Of a DNA stretch of 64,000 bases, positions 34,342-43,130 are shown in pieces. A program made the position numbers and the translations under genes. Within the stretch, counting starts at the first letter, position 1, and every line of letters starts with the position of its first letter. The stretch covers positions 248,001-312,000 of the forward strand of contig CANMSH010000002.1 in assembly GCA_947500525.1 (NCBI GenBank), written 5' to 3'. The DNA comes from an uncultured Flavobacteriaceae bacterium. Lineage in GTDB: Bacteria; Bacteroidota; Bacteroidia; Flavobacteriales; Flavobacteriaceae. The notes under the pieces are model-generated. The model was given only the letters and a program-made list of their open reading frames with translations. It ran no database searches and was not told where the DNA came from.

Positions 34342-35031
34342 TTATCGATCTTTTTTCAAGACTTTTTTGATTGCTTCTTTGGCGAGCGGGGCCATTATTT
34401 GATATCCTTTCTTATTCGGATGTACGCCATCATAGGTATATTCGGATTTTAGACCGTTTTTATCGTCAACCATAGCCTTGAAATAATCAAGGTACGTTAT
34501 GTTGTGCTTTTCAGTATATGCTTTTAGTAATTTATTGAGGGTAGGAATCTTTTCGTTAGGTTTCAATCCTTTTTGCCAAGGATAATCAAATGCAGGATGC
34601 ACAGAGCAGATAATAACTTTAATACCATTTGCTTTGGCAATTTCTGACATTGAACCAATATTGTCAACAATCATTTTTAATGTACTCGGACCTGTATTCC
34701 CCGCTATATCATTGGTGCCTGCTAATATAACTACAGCCTTTGGCTTTAAGTCTACCACGTCTTGTTTAAAACGAATGAGCATTTGCGGTGTTGTTTGTCC
34801 CCCAATACCGCGATTTATAAAGGATTTGTTGGAAAAGAATTCAGGATGATGTTGACTCCATCCCTCAGTTATAGAATTGCCCATAAAAACAACTCTATTT
34901 TCGTCTTGTCCATAAATGTTGATCGCCATATTTTCTTTCTGATAACGTTTTAAATTTGCCCAATCTTGAGCAATGGTATATTCTGTTGCCATAAGAGATA
35001 GTAAGATAATTGTTTTAAAAAGCACTTTCAT
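34342..35031 (-). CDS. Secreted SGNH/GDSL hydrolase
   Basis: The 229-residue protein has a signal peptide ending at YTIAQ. SGNH blocks are in order: FMGNSITEGW (block I, GNS in place of GDS), GGQTTPQML (II), VILAGTNDIAGN (III), and YDGVHPNKKGY (V, Asp and His). Such enzymes deacetylate or de-esterify sugars. It is the promoter-proximal gene of the operon with the oxidoreductase and glycosidase-like genes, suggesting removal of acetyl decorations before glycan cleavage. Confidence 0.9.
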   Translation of the reverse strand: MKVLFKTIILLSLMATEYTIAQDWANLKRYQKENMAINIYGQDENRVVFMGNSITEGWSQHHPEFFSNKSFINRGIGGQTTPQMLIRFKQDVVDLKPKAVVILAGTNDIAGNTGPSTLKMIVDNIGSMSEIAKANGIKVIICSVHPAFDYPWQKGLKPNEKIPTLNKLLKAYTEKHNITYLDYFKAMVDDKNGLKSEYTYDGVHPNKKGYQIMAPLAKEAIKKVLKKDR

Positions 35032-35081
35032 ATATAGGGAATTGATCTTAAAGGCAAGCTTTCTTTAAAAGTTTACTCTCC

Positions 35082-35089
35082 CAAATATA
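35082..35089 (-). promoter_or_regulatory. -7 box upstream of the SGNH operon (TATATTTG on minus)
   Basis: An exact TAnnTTTG match on the minus strand lies 51 bases before the SGNH start. A TTG on the minus strand (35112-35114) lies 22 bases upstream, slightly longer than usual. It would drive the SGNH, oxidoreductase and glycosidase-like genes. Confidence 0.42.
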
Positions 35090-35152
35090 ACCAATATTTT
35101 GAGTTTATTTTCAACTCCCAAATTAGTATATTCGTTGATTAAATATGCTTTA

Positions 35153-37258
35153 GTGTCAGCTCGAAATTTACATACTCCAATAGAATACTTAAAAGGCGTT
35201 GGTCCATCACGGGCAGATTTACTTCGTAAAGAATTAGGTATTCGAACACTGGCAGATTTAGTAAACTTTTTTCCCAATCGTTATATTGACAGAACCCAGT
35301 TTTTTAAAATAAATGAATTGCAACAAAATAGTGCAGAAGTTCAAGTTATTGGGAGAATTACGCATATTAAGACTGTTCAACAAAAGCGAGGAAGTAGGTT
35401 AGTGGCCACTTTTAAAGATGATTCAGGTTCTATGGAACTTGTGTGGTTTAGAGGAGTAAAGTGGATTAAGGATGCGTTAAAAGTGAATGTGCCGTATGTC
35501 GCTTTTGGTAAAGTAGGTTTATTCGGTCATACCTTCAATATGCCTCATCCAGAACTGGAATTGACTGCAGATTATAAAAAGAGTCTACAATCAGCAATGC
35601 AACCCGTATATCCTTCAACAGAGAACTTAACAAACAAAGGAGTTACAAACAGAGCTGTCATTAAAATGATGCAGAGCCTGTTTATGGAAACCAAAGGGGT
35701 TTTTCAAGAAACATTACCAAATGAGATGCTTGATAGATTACACTTAGTATCTAAGAATAAGGCACTTTTTCATATTCATTTCCCACAAAATCAACAAGCA
35801 CTAACAAAGGCACAGCAGCGATTGAAGTTTGAAGAGTTGTTTTTTATTCAATTACAGTTAATTAGAAAAAAGCTCATCCATAAATCTCGTATTAAAGGAT
35901 TTACTTTTGAAAAAGTGAGTCATCACTTCAATTCATTTTATAACGATCATTTGCCGTTTGAATTAACGAATGCTCAGAAAAGGGTAGTGAAAGAAATTCG
36001 GAAAGATATGATGACCGGAGCTCAAATGAATCGCTTGTTACAAGGAGATGTTGGGTCTGGAAAAACAATTGTTGCGTTATTAGCAATGTTAATAGCGCTC
36101 GACAACGGATTTCAAGCTTCTTTAATGGCCCCCACAGAAATATTGGCAAAACAACATTATAATGCGATTTTTGAATTACTTGAAGAGTTAGATATTACTA
36201 TTGGATTGTTAACTGGTTCTACGAAAACGAAAGATAGAAAAGTATTACATGAAGGATTAGAGGATGGTTCTTTAAAAATTTTAATAGGCACACATGCTTT
36301 AATTGAAGATAAAGTACAATTCAAAAATTTAGGACTGGCCATTATTGATGAACAACATCGTTTTGGTGTTGCACAAAGAGCAAAGATGTGGATGAAAAAC
36401 ACCTTGCCACCTCATATTTTAGTCATGACGGCAACTCCAATCCCACGAACACTTGCAATGAGCGTTTATGGAGATTTAGACATTTCGGTTATTGATGAAC
36501 TACCACCAGGACGAAAAGAAATAAAAACGGCTCATCGTTATGATAGTAATAGGCTGAGTGTTTTTAAGTTTATGAAAGAAGAAATTGCAAAAGGAAGACA
36601 GGTATATGTTGTATATCCATTAATTCAAGAGTCACAGAAGTTAGATTTTAAAGATTTAATGGACGGTTATGAAAGTATCGTTAGAGAATTTCCTACTCCG
36701 CAATATCAAGTTAGTATCGTTCATGGTAAAATGAAACCTGCGGATAAGGAATTTGAGATGAATCGCTTCCTAACCCACGAAACTCAAATAATGGTGGCAA
36801 CAACGGTCATTGAGGTAGGAGTGAATATACCCAACGCTAGTGTGATGATTATAGAGAGTGCCGAACGTTTTGGATTATCTCAATTACATCAGTTAAGAGG
36901 GCGTGTAGGAAGAGGGGCTGAACAAAGCTTTTGTATTTTAATGACTAGTTTTAAATTAACACATGATGCCAAGAAAAGACTGGAAACCATGGTTGCCACG
37001 AACGATGGATTTGAAATTGCCGAAGTTGATTTAAAATTGCGTGGTCCTGGAGATTTAATGGGAACACAGCAAAGTGGGGTCCTTAATATGCGCATTGCCG
37101 ATATCGTAAAAGATGCTTCTATTTTGAAAAGAGCACGTGAAGAAGCAATCCAGTTGTTACAAGATGATCCTAACCTTAAGAAAGAAAGTAATAGGTTTAT
37201 TCATTTAACCTATCAAGAGATCACCAAGAATAGATCAATTTGGGCGAACATTAGCTAA
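35153..37258 (+). CDS. recG: ATP-dependent DNA helicase RecG
   Basis: RecG remodels stalled forks and branched DNA. No ATG opens this frame before the conserved start, so initiation must be non-ATG. GTG at 35153 gives MSARNLHTPIEYLKGVGP, the usual distance before TPIEYLKGVGP; TTG at 35099 and 35135 are alternatives. The wedge OB domain (VIGRITHIKTVQQKRGSRL) is followed by helicase motifs I (GDVGSGKT), II (DEQH), III (MTATPIPRT), and V/VI (VIEVGVNIPNAS; QLRGRVGRG). The GTG-start form is 701 residues, normal for the family. Confidence 0.95.
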   Translation: MSARNLHTPIEYLKGVGPSRADLLRKELGIRTLADLVNFFPNRYIDRTQFFKINELQQNSAEVQVIGRITHIKTVQQKRGSRLVATFKDDSGSMELVWFRGVKWIKDALKVNVPYVAFGKVGLFGHTFNMPHPELELTADYKKSLQSAMQPVYPSTENLTNKGVTNRAVIKMMQSLFMETKGVFQETLPNEMLDRLHLVSKNKALFHIHFPQNQQALTKAQQRLKFEELFFIQLQLIRKKLIHKSRIKGFTFEKVSHHFNSFYNDHLPFELTNAQKRVVKEIRKDMMTGAQMNRLLQGDVGSGKTIVALLAMLIALDNGFQASLMAPTEILAKQHYNAIFELLEELDITIGLLTGSTKTKDRKVLHEGLEDGSLKILIGTHALIEDKVQFKNLGLAIIDEQHRFGVAQRAKMWMKNTLPPHILVMTATPIPRTLAMSVYGDLDISVIDELPPGRKEIKTAHRYDSNRLSVFKFMKEEIAKGRQVYVVYPLIQESQKLDFKDLMDGYESIVREFPTPQYQVSIVHGKMKPADKEFEMNRFLTHETQIMVATTVIEVGVNIPNASVMIIESAERFGLSQLHQLRGRVGRGAEQSFCILMTSFKLTHDAKKRLETMVATNDGFEIAEVDLKLRGPGDLMGTQQSGVLNMRIADIVKDASILKRAREEAIQLLQDDPNLKKESNRFIHLTYQEITKNRSIWANIS

Positions 37259-37263
37259 CGAAA

Positions 37264-37291
37264 AAAGCCAGACGAAAATTCATCTGGCTTT
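37264..37291 (-). terminator. Terminator of the DUF2911/TPR gene
   Basis: The 9-bp arms at 37264-37272 and 37283-37291 (AAAGCCAGA with TCTGGCTTT) lie between convergent stops. Read on the minus strand a T6 run follows directly; on the + strand only ACAAAA follows, so it favours the minus-strand gene. Confidence 0.65.
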
Positions 37292-37309
37292 ACAAAAAAT
37301 AAGATCATC

Positions 37310-38425
37310 TTATTGCATTTTTTCTCCTTTTTTTAATCGATCTATATTCGCCTGAACCCTAGCTTTATTTGCTTTAGTAGGTGCTAATTTTAGAGATTTG
37401 GTTAAATACTTTATGGCTGTTTTGGTATTTCCTTGGGATGCGTATGCTCTGCCTAATCCATAATTTACAGGCCATGTGTTTTTATGATTCGCCGCATTCC
37501 ATTTGAACACCTTGAAGGCCTCATCATTGAGTCCCTGGTTTATCAGTGATCTACCATATCCATGTATTTGGAAAACACTTCCATCTTTTAAGGATTCATT
37601 CATTAATTTGATACCTTCAGCCTGTTTCCCCATTTTAGTTAAAATACCAGCTTTTAATTGTGCATTTGTAAACGTTTTTTGGCTAAAAAACTGACCCTCA
37701 CGCGCTCCATTTACCCATTTTAAAGCATCCTTTAGGTCACCACCGTTGTTTAACGCGAAACTAGCAGCTTGTTCCCAATTTTGGCGACTAAAACCTGCTT
37801 GACCTTGCATACTCTTTTTAATATCAGCGATTACAATATCGGTAACAGGCACTTCAATTTTAAACGGAATATGTTTTTTTTCCCAAATAAGTGCAGCTGT
37901 TGCAGAAGTAGGCTGCACATCCACAAAATCATAAGTTAACAATTCTCTATGTGGCACTTCCTTTGTTTTTACGGTAACCTTGGCAACATCTTCTGACGGT
38001 TCATAGAAATAACTTCCCCATGCTGTATGATTTTTTGATAGAATGATATCAGCATCTCCGTTTTCTTTAATAACCATATGCAAGCCATATTTACCAGCTT
38101 TGACCGGTTTCCCTTCAAAACTTACGTCATGCGTAAATTTTATTACTGTATTTTCATCAGCTCCAGCTCTCCAAGGAGATTCTTTGGCTGTACCAAACCC
38201 TAGGTTATTCATTCCATAGGGAACAAGCTTGCCCCAAATTTCTCTACCTCGAACACTTGGTCTTGAATAGGTGATATAAATATCTGTTGTTCCAACGGTC
38301 TGTTTTATTGTAGCCTTTTGACTTCCTCGAGGCGTATTTAATTGAGCCTCCATAGAAGCGGTAGTAAAGACCATAAAGGCAATAATACAAATGGTCGTAA
38401 TGTTTTTAAAATAATGGTGTTTCAT
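37310..38425 (-). CDS. Exported DUF2911 protein with C-terminal TPR
   Basis: The ATG at 38425 is chosen because it starts a clean signal peptide (TTICIIAFMVFTTASMEAQ); the upstream ATG at 38488 would add 21 residues. The DUF2911 domain (about 25-180 of 371) shows TDIYITYSRPSVRGREIWG and NLGFGTAKESPWRAGADENT with KAGKYGLHMV. The C-terminal part holds tetratricopeptide-like helices (GLGRAYASQGNTKTAIKYLTKSLKLAP). Function is unknown; DUF2911 proteins are widespread in Bacteroidota. Confidence 0.87.
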   Translation of the reverse strand: MKHHYFKNITTICIIAFMVFTTASMEAQLNTPRGSQKATIKQTVGTTDIYITYSRPSVRGREIWGKLVPYGMNNLGFGTAKESPWRAGADENTVIKFTHDVSFEGKPVKAGKYGLHMVIKENGDADIILSKNHTAWGSYFYEPSEDVAKVTVKTKEVPHRELLTYDFVDVQPTSATAALIWEKKHIPFKIEVPVTDIVIADIKKSMQGQAGFSRQNWEQAASFALNNGGDLKDALKWVNGAREGQFFSQKTFTNAQLKAGILTKMGKQAEGIKLMNESLKDGSVFQIHGYGRSLINQGLNDEAFKVFKWNAANHKNTWPVNYGLGRAYASQGNTKTAIKYLTKSLKLAPTKANKARVQANIDRLKKGEKMQ

Positions 38426-38559
38426 AATCGATTGGTTAAGTTGAACAATAATTAAATTTTGGATTGAAATATGGTTATAAATTTGCATGACAAGTTACTA
38501 TTTGAACTAACTAAGATTAGTTATAGTACTGTTAAAAAATATATTGAACTGTTAAAAAT

Positions 38560-38595
38560 AGTAAAGCCTTATAATCTAAATCATAAGGCTTTACT
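38560..38595 (-). terminator. Terminator of the secreted endonuclease gene
   Basis: Perfect 13-bp arms at 38560-38572 and 38583-38595 form a hairpin. On the minus strand it is followed by ATTTTTAAC, 140 bases past the nuclease stop and before the start of the DUF2911 gene. Confidence 0.75.
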
Positions 38596-38734
38596 TTGGG
38601 AAGAAAGAGTTATTTAATCAGATGTTGATTTTTAACAAATTGAAACCAACGTATTAATGTTTAAATATAATCAACTTTAAGGACATAATTAGTTAAAGAA
38701 TTCTTAAACCACCTATCTTCTCTTATAAATACAT

Positions 38735-41686
38735 TTATTCAACAATCAGTTTTTTAGTTATACTCAATCCTTTAGATGATACGATGTTTATAAGATAAAC
38801 GCCTCGTGAGATGTTAGAAACGTCTAAATCATATTCAAAGAGTTCATTTTTAATATCTTCGAAATTTAAAGATTTAACTAGTCTTCCTTGCAAGTCTACG
38901 AGTTTTAGTTGAACATTTACAATGTCATCTTCAATATCAATTTCAGTACGAATTTTTGCTTTATTTTTTGTCGGATTAGGATAAAATTCTAAGCTTTCTA
39001 TTTCTCTGTAGTTCAGAGCGGTTTCTGCCCTAGGCAGACCAATAGAGATAATAGTACTATTTTCCGTGCTTTTCAAATTAGAACCAGTAGTTGCAGTCAC
39101 GCTTACTTTATCTATATAAATTTGATCAGCATTCGAACTTGCGTCACATTGAAACCTAAACTGGGCATTGGAAGGGAAATAATAATCCGTTGATGAAATA
39201 TTTACCGTAGCTGTAAAGAAACCATTGTTCGAAAAATCGGTTCCACTAATGAATGTTTCTACAGTTCTCCAGGCCGAACCATCATAATATCTAAGCCAAA
39301 AATCTTCATTATTTTCCATACTGTAGCTGTAGAAATAGAATTCTACCGATAAATCAGTATAACCTGATACGTCAAAGCTACTGGATGTCATAGACGATGC
39401 AGTACCAGAATTATCTCTAATTCTCACTGAATAACTACCATCATATGATCTAGAACTTCTAATTCTGTAACAATCACCACCGCCATCAATCCATCCTTCT
39501 AAACCAGTTTCGAATGAATTATCAAGAAGAAGAGTTGAAGTATTGGTAGCACTTAAAGTTGTCACAGATACTATATTACTGGCAATAGAACTGTTACTCG
39601 CGGCATCATTGGCAACAACTTCAAAACTATAATTGGTGTTTGAGATTAAATTAGAAACGGTATAGCTGTTCGAAGTTGTTGAAGCTTCTAGAACTCCATC
39701 CTTAAATATAGTGTAGTTTGTCACCCCTACATTATCTGTGGAGACATTCCATGTTAAGTCTGTAGTAGTTTGTGTTGTGTTCGAAGCTGCTAAATTCGAC
39801 GGGGCATTTGGAGCCGTATCGTCTACAGTTATCACAGTGATTGTTGTACTTGGAGCTGACGTATTTCCTGCGCCATCTTTAGCAACTATATAAAAGTTAT
39901 ATGAAGTTACAACATCTAAACCTGTAACAGTATAATTTGTACCAGTAGTGGAGGCTTCCAAGGTACCATTTTTATAGATGTCATATCCTGTAACGCCAAC
40001 ATTATCGGTTGCAAGGCTCCAAGATAAATCAACAGTCGTTTCTGTGATATTAGAGGCATTGAGTCCGTTTGGCACTGTTGGCGCTGATGTGTCCTCAGTT
40101 GTTCCACCAGCAATACTGTGATTTCCTAGACCGTCAAAAGTGTCTGCTGCATATGAATCCCATTCAGAAACTGTATAATTTGTACTAGGAGAAGTAATTG
40201 TTTCTTTTCTCCTTCTAGTAGTGTTTTGAGCAAAATTTGCCGAGCCTCCATTAAAGTTACCAATAACATCGATCAATACATTATTTTTAAATAGTCCCAC
40301 AGGATCATTTCCATTAAATGTCAGCGCTTCTGCTGAAGTAGTAACATTCGCTAAGTTTTTCAATGCAGTACCAGCATTACTATTCACTATTACAAAAACG
40401 TCACCAGTATTGAGTTGCCCAGATAAATTATAAGCAGCTCCCCAACTAGAACCTCCATTTGTATTCCGTTTTAGGGAGTAGTTACTTAAATTTACGGTAG
40501 CTCCGGTAAAATTGGCAATCTCTATTGCTTTGTTATTCGATGATCCTTCAACATATTCTGATATAAGTAGTTCTGTTGTAGTTCCACCATTTGTGGTTGG
40601 TAATGTGGTAATAATGGCGCTAGCACTTGACGATGAACTGTTTCCTGCTGCATCCTTTGCTCGAACTGTAAAATTATACAATGTACTTGCCGTTAAATCT
40701 GTTGCGCTATAGGAGTTGGTATTTACCGATACGTAAAACGTACCATTCGAGTAAATATCATACCCCGTAACTCCTATATTATCACTGGAGGCATTCCATG
40801 AAAGATCTACAGAAGTTGCTGTTATATTGCTAGCTATCAGATTGTTTGGGGTAGAGGGAGCCTCTGTATCACTAGTATTCGTGCCTCCAAATAAATCTTC
40901 TGCTTGAGGGCCACCCCAAATTTGCGTAGCAAATGCAGGATTATCGATAAAAGGATTTCTGTTTCCTTGAGAAAAAGAATTCGCCGTTAATCCGTGATAC
41001 GCGTTTCTATTAATTTCTATTTGCGAAACAGGATCTTCAGCATTCCATTGCAAAAATAAATCGATCATAGCATCGGGCGTGTTGGAAGAACTGCCAATTC
41101 CTACGGCAGTAGGTAAACATTGATTACCATAACGTAAATAAACATACATCATCATTCTAGCAACATCACCTTTCCATTCATCGCCTGGATACCAACCTCC
41201 GTTTGAATCTCCTGCATTTCCAGACCCAGCGGCAAACTTTTTACTACCTCGTTGACCATTAAAACTCACATCAGCGGGGCGTAAATGATGCGCATCGGCA
41301 CCTGGCCCTGAAGTACCTAAGTTTGGATTCCCTAAAGATTTGGGATAGGTATGTTCTCGATTCCAATCAGTTCCAGCTGTACCACCATTTAGATTTTTGT
41401 TTCTTGTTCTGTCCGTAATATAATTACCATCATTGTCATTATATCCATATATCAAAATTACATTATTTTGAGAAGCATCGTTCGGATCTAAATCTGTTAT
41501 TTGCGAAGCACTCCATACTTGTGAGTAGGACAAAAAACGTGTGTGTGTCGCTGTTATTTTAGTTGCCAATTCATTTTTCAATGAAGTTCCACTCAATGAT
41601 AAATTAACGTCATCATAATATGAAGGTATTTGCGCTTTCGCTAGTAAAGTGACTGAAAGAAAGAGTAAAAAAGTAATTTTTTTCAT
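38735..41686 (-). CDS. Large secreted endonuclease I-family protein with FN3, lamin-tail and T9SS domains
   Basis: The 983-residue protein has a signal peptide ending at LLAKAQ. The EndA/NucM-type His-Me finger nuclease domain (about 20-270) has NREHTYPKS, ADAHHLRPADVSFNGQRGSKKF and GEW-like GWYPGDEWKGDVARMMMY. Then comes a FN3 repeat (APSTPNNLIASNITATSVD), a lamin-tail domain (LLISEYVEGSSNNKAIEIAN), two more FN3 repeats, a beta-sandwich (LLLDNSFETGLEGWIDGGGD), and a type A T9SS sorting domain (FYPNPTKNKAKI to LIVE). It is likely an extracellular DNase for DNA scavenging or matrix remodelling. Multidomain identity is clear. Confidence 0.92.
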   Translation of the reverse strand: MKKITFLLFLSVTLLAKAQIPSYYDDVNLSLSGTSLKNELATKITATHTRFLSYSQVWSASQITDLDPNDASQNNVILIYGYNDNDGNYITDRTRNKNLNGGTAGTDWNREHTYPKSLGNPNLGTSGPGADAHHLRPADVSFNGQRGSKKFAAGSGNAGDSNGGWYPGDEWKGDVARMMMYVYLRYGNQCLPTAVGIGSSSNTPDAMIDLFLQWNAEDPVSQIEINRNAYHGLTANSFSQGNRNPFIDNPAFATQIWGGPQAEDLFGGTNTSDTEAPSTPNNLIASNITATSVDLSWNASSDNIGVTGYDIYSNGTFYVSVNTNSYSATDLTASTLYNFTVRAKDAAGNSSSSSASAIITTLPTTNGGTTTELLISEYVEGSSNNKAIEIANFTGATVNLSNYSLKRNTNGGSSWGAAYNLSGQLNTGDVFVIVNSNAGTALKNLANVTTSAEALTFNGNDPVGLFKNNVLIDVIGNFNGGSANFAQNTTRRRKETITSPSTNYTVSEWDSYAADTFDGLGNHSIAGGTTEDTSAPTVPNGLNASNITETTVDLSWSLATDNVGVTGYDIYKNGTLEASTTGTNYTVTGLDVVTSYNFYIVAKDGAGNTSAPSTTITVITVDDTAPNAPSNLAASNTTQTTTDLTWNVSTDNVGVTNYTIFKDGVLEASTTSNSYTVSNLISNTNYSFEVVANDAASNSSIASNIVSVTTLSATNTSTLLLDNSFETGLEGWIDGGGDCYRIRSSRSYDGSYSVRIRDNSGTASSMTSSSFDVSGYTDLSVEFYFYSYSMENNEDFWLRYYDGSAWRTVETFISGTDFSNNGFFTATVNISSTDYYFPSNAQFRFQCDASSNADQIYIDKVSVTATTGSNLKSTENSTIISIGLPRAETALNYREIESLEFYPNPTKNKAKIRTEIDIEDDIVNVQLKLVDLQGRLVKSLNFEDIKNELFEYDLDVSNISRGVYLINIVSSKGLSITKKLIVE

Positions 41687-41717
41687 TTGTTTTTGATTGA
41701 TTTTATTAAGGTTATGG

Positions 41718-41725
41718 CAAAAATA
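41718..41725 (-). promoter_or_regulatory. -7 box for the endonuclease gene (TATTTTTG on minus)
   Basis: The TAnnTTTG match lies 31 bases before the endonuclease ATG. A minus-strand TTG at 41751-41753 is 25 bases upstream, longer than usual, so support is partial. Confidence 0.35.
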
Positions 41726-41855
41726 TAGTTTTGAGTACTGCTACATTTAGCAAAAGATTAAAATTATTAACGCATTTTTTAACATTCTGTAAAATTTGAT
41801 ATTGTGAAATGTTTTTCATGAGCATTCTTTAACTTTACGCACCTAATTATGACCT

Positions 41856-42716
41856 ATGATTTTTATTGTTGATAGTGGATCTACAAAATGTGATTGGATT
41901 GCAGTTGATAAAAATGGAATTCAATTATTTGAAAAAGTACGCACGAAAGGCTTAAACCCGGCTATTTTGAGTCCAGATGAATTATTAGGACGAATTCAAG
42001 AGAATGATGTACTCAAAATGCATAAGGATGCCGTTGAACATTTATATTTCTATGGTGCAGGTTGTGGTACAGAAGGACCAAGAAAATCATTAGACCAGGT
42101 ATTGAACTCTTATTTTATAAACGCGGAGGTTAAGGTTGCTGAAGACACCTTAGCAGCGGTCTATGCAACAGTTGAGAATAATGAACCTGCTGTGGTTTGT
42201 ATTTTAGGAACAGGTTCTAATTGTACTTATTTTGATGGTGAAAATTGTCATCAAAAAATACAATCACTAGGTTATATTATTATGGATCACGCTAGTGGAA
42301 ATTATTTCGGAAAACAATTGATAAGAGATTATTTTTTCAATCACATGCCCGAAAACTTGAAAATATCGTTTCATGAAAAGTATAATTTAGATCCAGACTT
42401 CATAAAGTACAATCTATATAAGAATCAAAACCCCAATGCTTATTTAGCTTCTTTTGCTGAATTTATGTTCTTAAATAAAGAATGTTCCTACGTAAAAGAT
42501 ATGATTAAGCTTGGTTTTAAGAGATTTACGAGAAATATGATTTATCAGTTTAAGGATAAATTACAAGATGTTCCTGTACATTTTGCCGGATCTATAGCTT
42601 TTCTCTCCCAAGAAGAAATAAAGGAAGTCGCAATCGAAATGGGTTTTAAGACAGGTAATTTTGTAAAAAGACCTATAGACGGTCTCGTAAAATACCATAC
42701 GAAACAATTGTCGTAA
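41856..42716 (+). CDS. BadF/BadG-type ATPase, putative N-acetylglucosamine kinase
   Basis: This 286-residue ASKHA-fold protein begins MIFIVDSGSTKCDW with the phosphate 1 loop, then has ILGTGSNCTYFDG with phosphate 2-like residues, and HASGNYFGKQLI and HFAGSIAFLS. Bacteroidota members are usually annotated as N-acetylglucosamine kinase-like; relatives phosphorylate amino sugars or act in amino-sugar recycling. It is next to the convergent RidA gene. Substrate is inferred. Confidence 0.8.
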   Translation: MIFIVDSGSTKCDWIAVDKNGIQLFEKVRTKGLNPAILSPDELLGRIQENDVLKMHKDAVEHLYFYGAGCGTEGPRKSLDQVLNSYFINAEVKVAEDTLAAVYATVENNEPAVVCILGTGSNCTYFDGENCHQKIQSLGYIIMDHASGNYFGKQLIRDYFFNHMPENLKISFHEKYNLDPDFIKYNLYKNQNPNAYLASFAEFMFLNKECSYVKDMIKLGFKRFTRNMIYQFKDKLQDVPVHFAGSIAFLSQEEIKEVAIEMGFKTGNFVKRPIDGLVKYHTKQLS

Positions 42717-42719
42717 TTG

Positions 42720-43103
42720 CTAACTTTTGATGGCGATCATCGAAATTTCAACATTCACATTTTTTGGTAAACATGCCACTTGAACCGTTTCTCGTGCAGG
42801 AGCAGTTTCATCATTAAAATAGGCACCGTATACTTTATTTATGGTGCCAAAATCATTCATATCTGCAATGAAAATAGATGTTTTAACTACATTTGAAAAA
42901 TTCATTTCAGCAGCCTCAAGAACAGCTTTCATATTTTTCATAACTTGCTTTGTTTCAGTAACTATGTCATCTAAAACTAATTCTCCAGTTGAAGGGTTTA
43001 ATGCTATCTGCCCTGAAGTATACAAAGTACCATTAATTAACGTTGCTTGATTATAGGGACCTATTGGAGCGGGCGCTTTTGAAGTAGTTATTATTTTTTT
43101 CAT
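42720..43103 (-). CDS. RidA family enamine/imine deaminase
   Basis: RidA hydrolyses reactive 2-aminoacrylate and related imines. The 127-residue protein is full length with APAPIGPYNQATLINGTLYTSGQIALNPSTGEL, VVKTSIFIADMNDFGTINKVYGAYF and PARETVQVACLPKNVNVEI, including the conserved Arg and Glu of the active site. It lies 27 bases downstream of the LptD-like gene. Confidence 0.95.
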   Translation of the reverse strand: MKKIITTSKAPAPIGPYNQATLINGTLYTSGQIALNPSTGELVLDDIVTETKQVMKNMKAVLEAAEMNFSNVVKTSIFIADMNDFGTINKVYGAYFNDETAPARETVQVACLPKNVNVEISMIAIKS

Positions 43104-43130
43104 TTGAATGTATTTTAACGTTTTATATTA

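Noticed and set aside
38528-38558. Direct repeat ACTGTTAAAAA (two copies) upstream of the DUF2911 gene
   Set aside because: Short, AT-rich and close to what chance would give here; no palindrome or promoter match links it to regulation.
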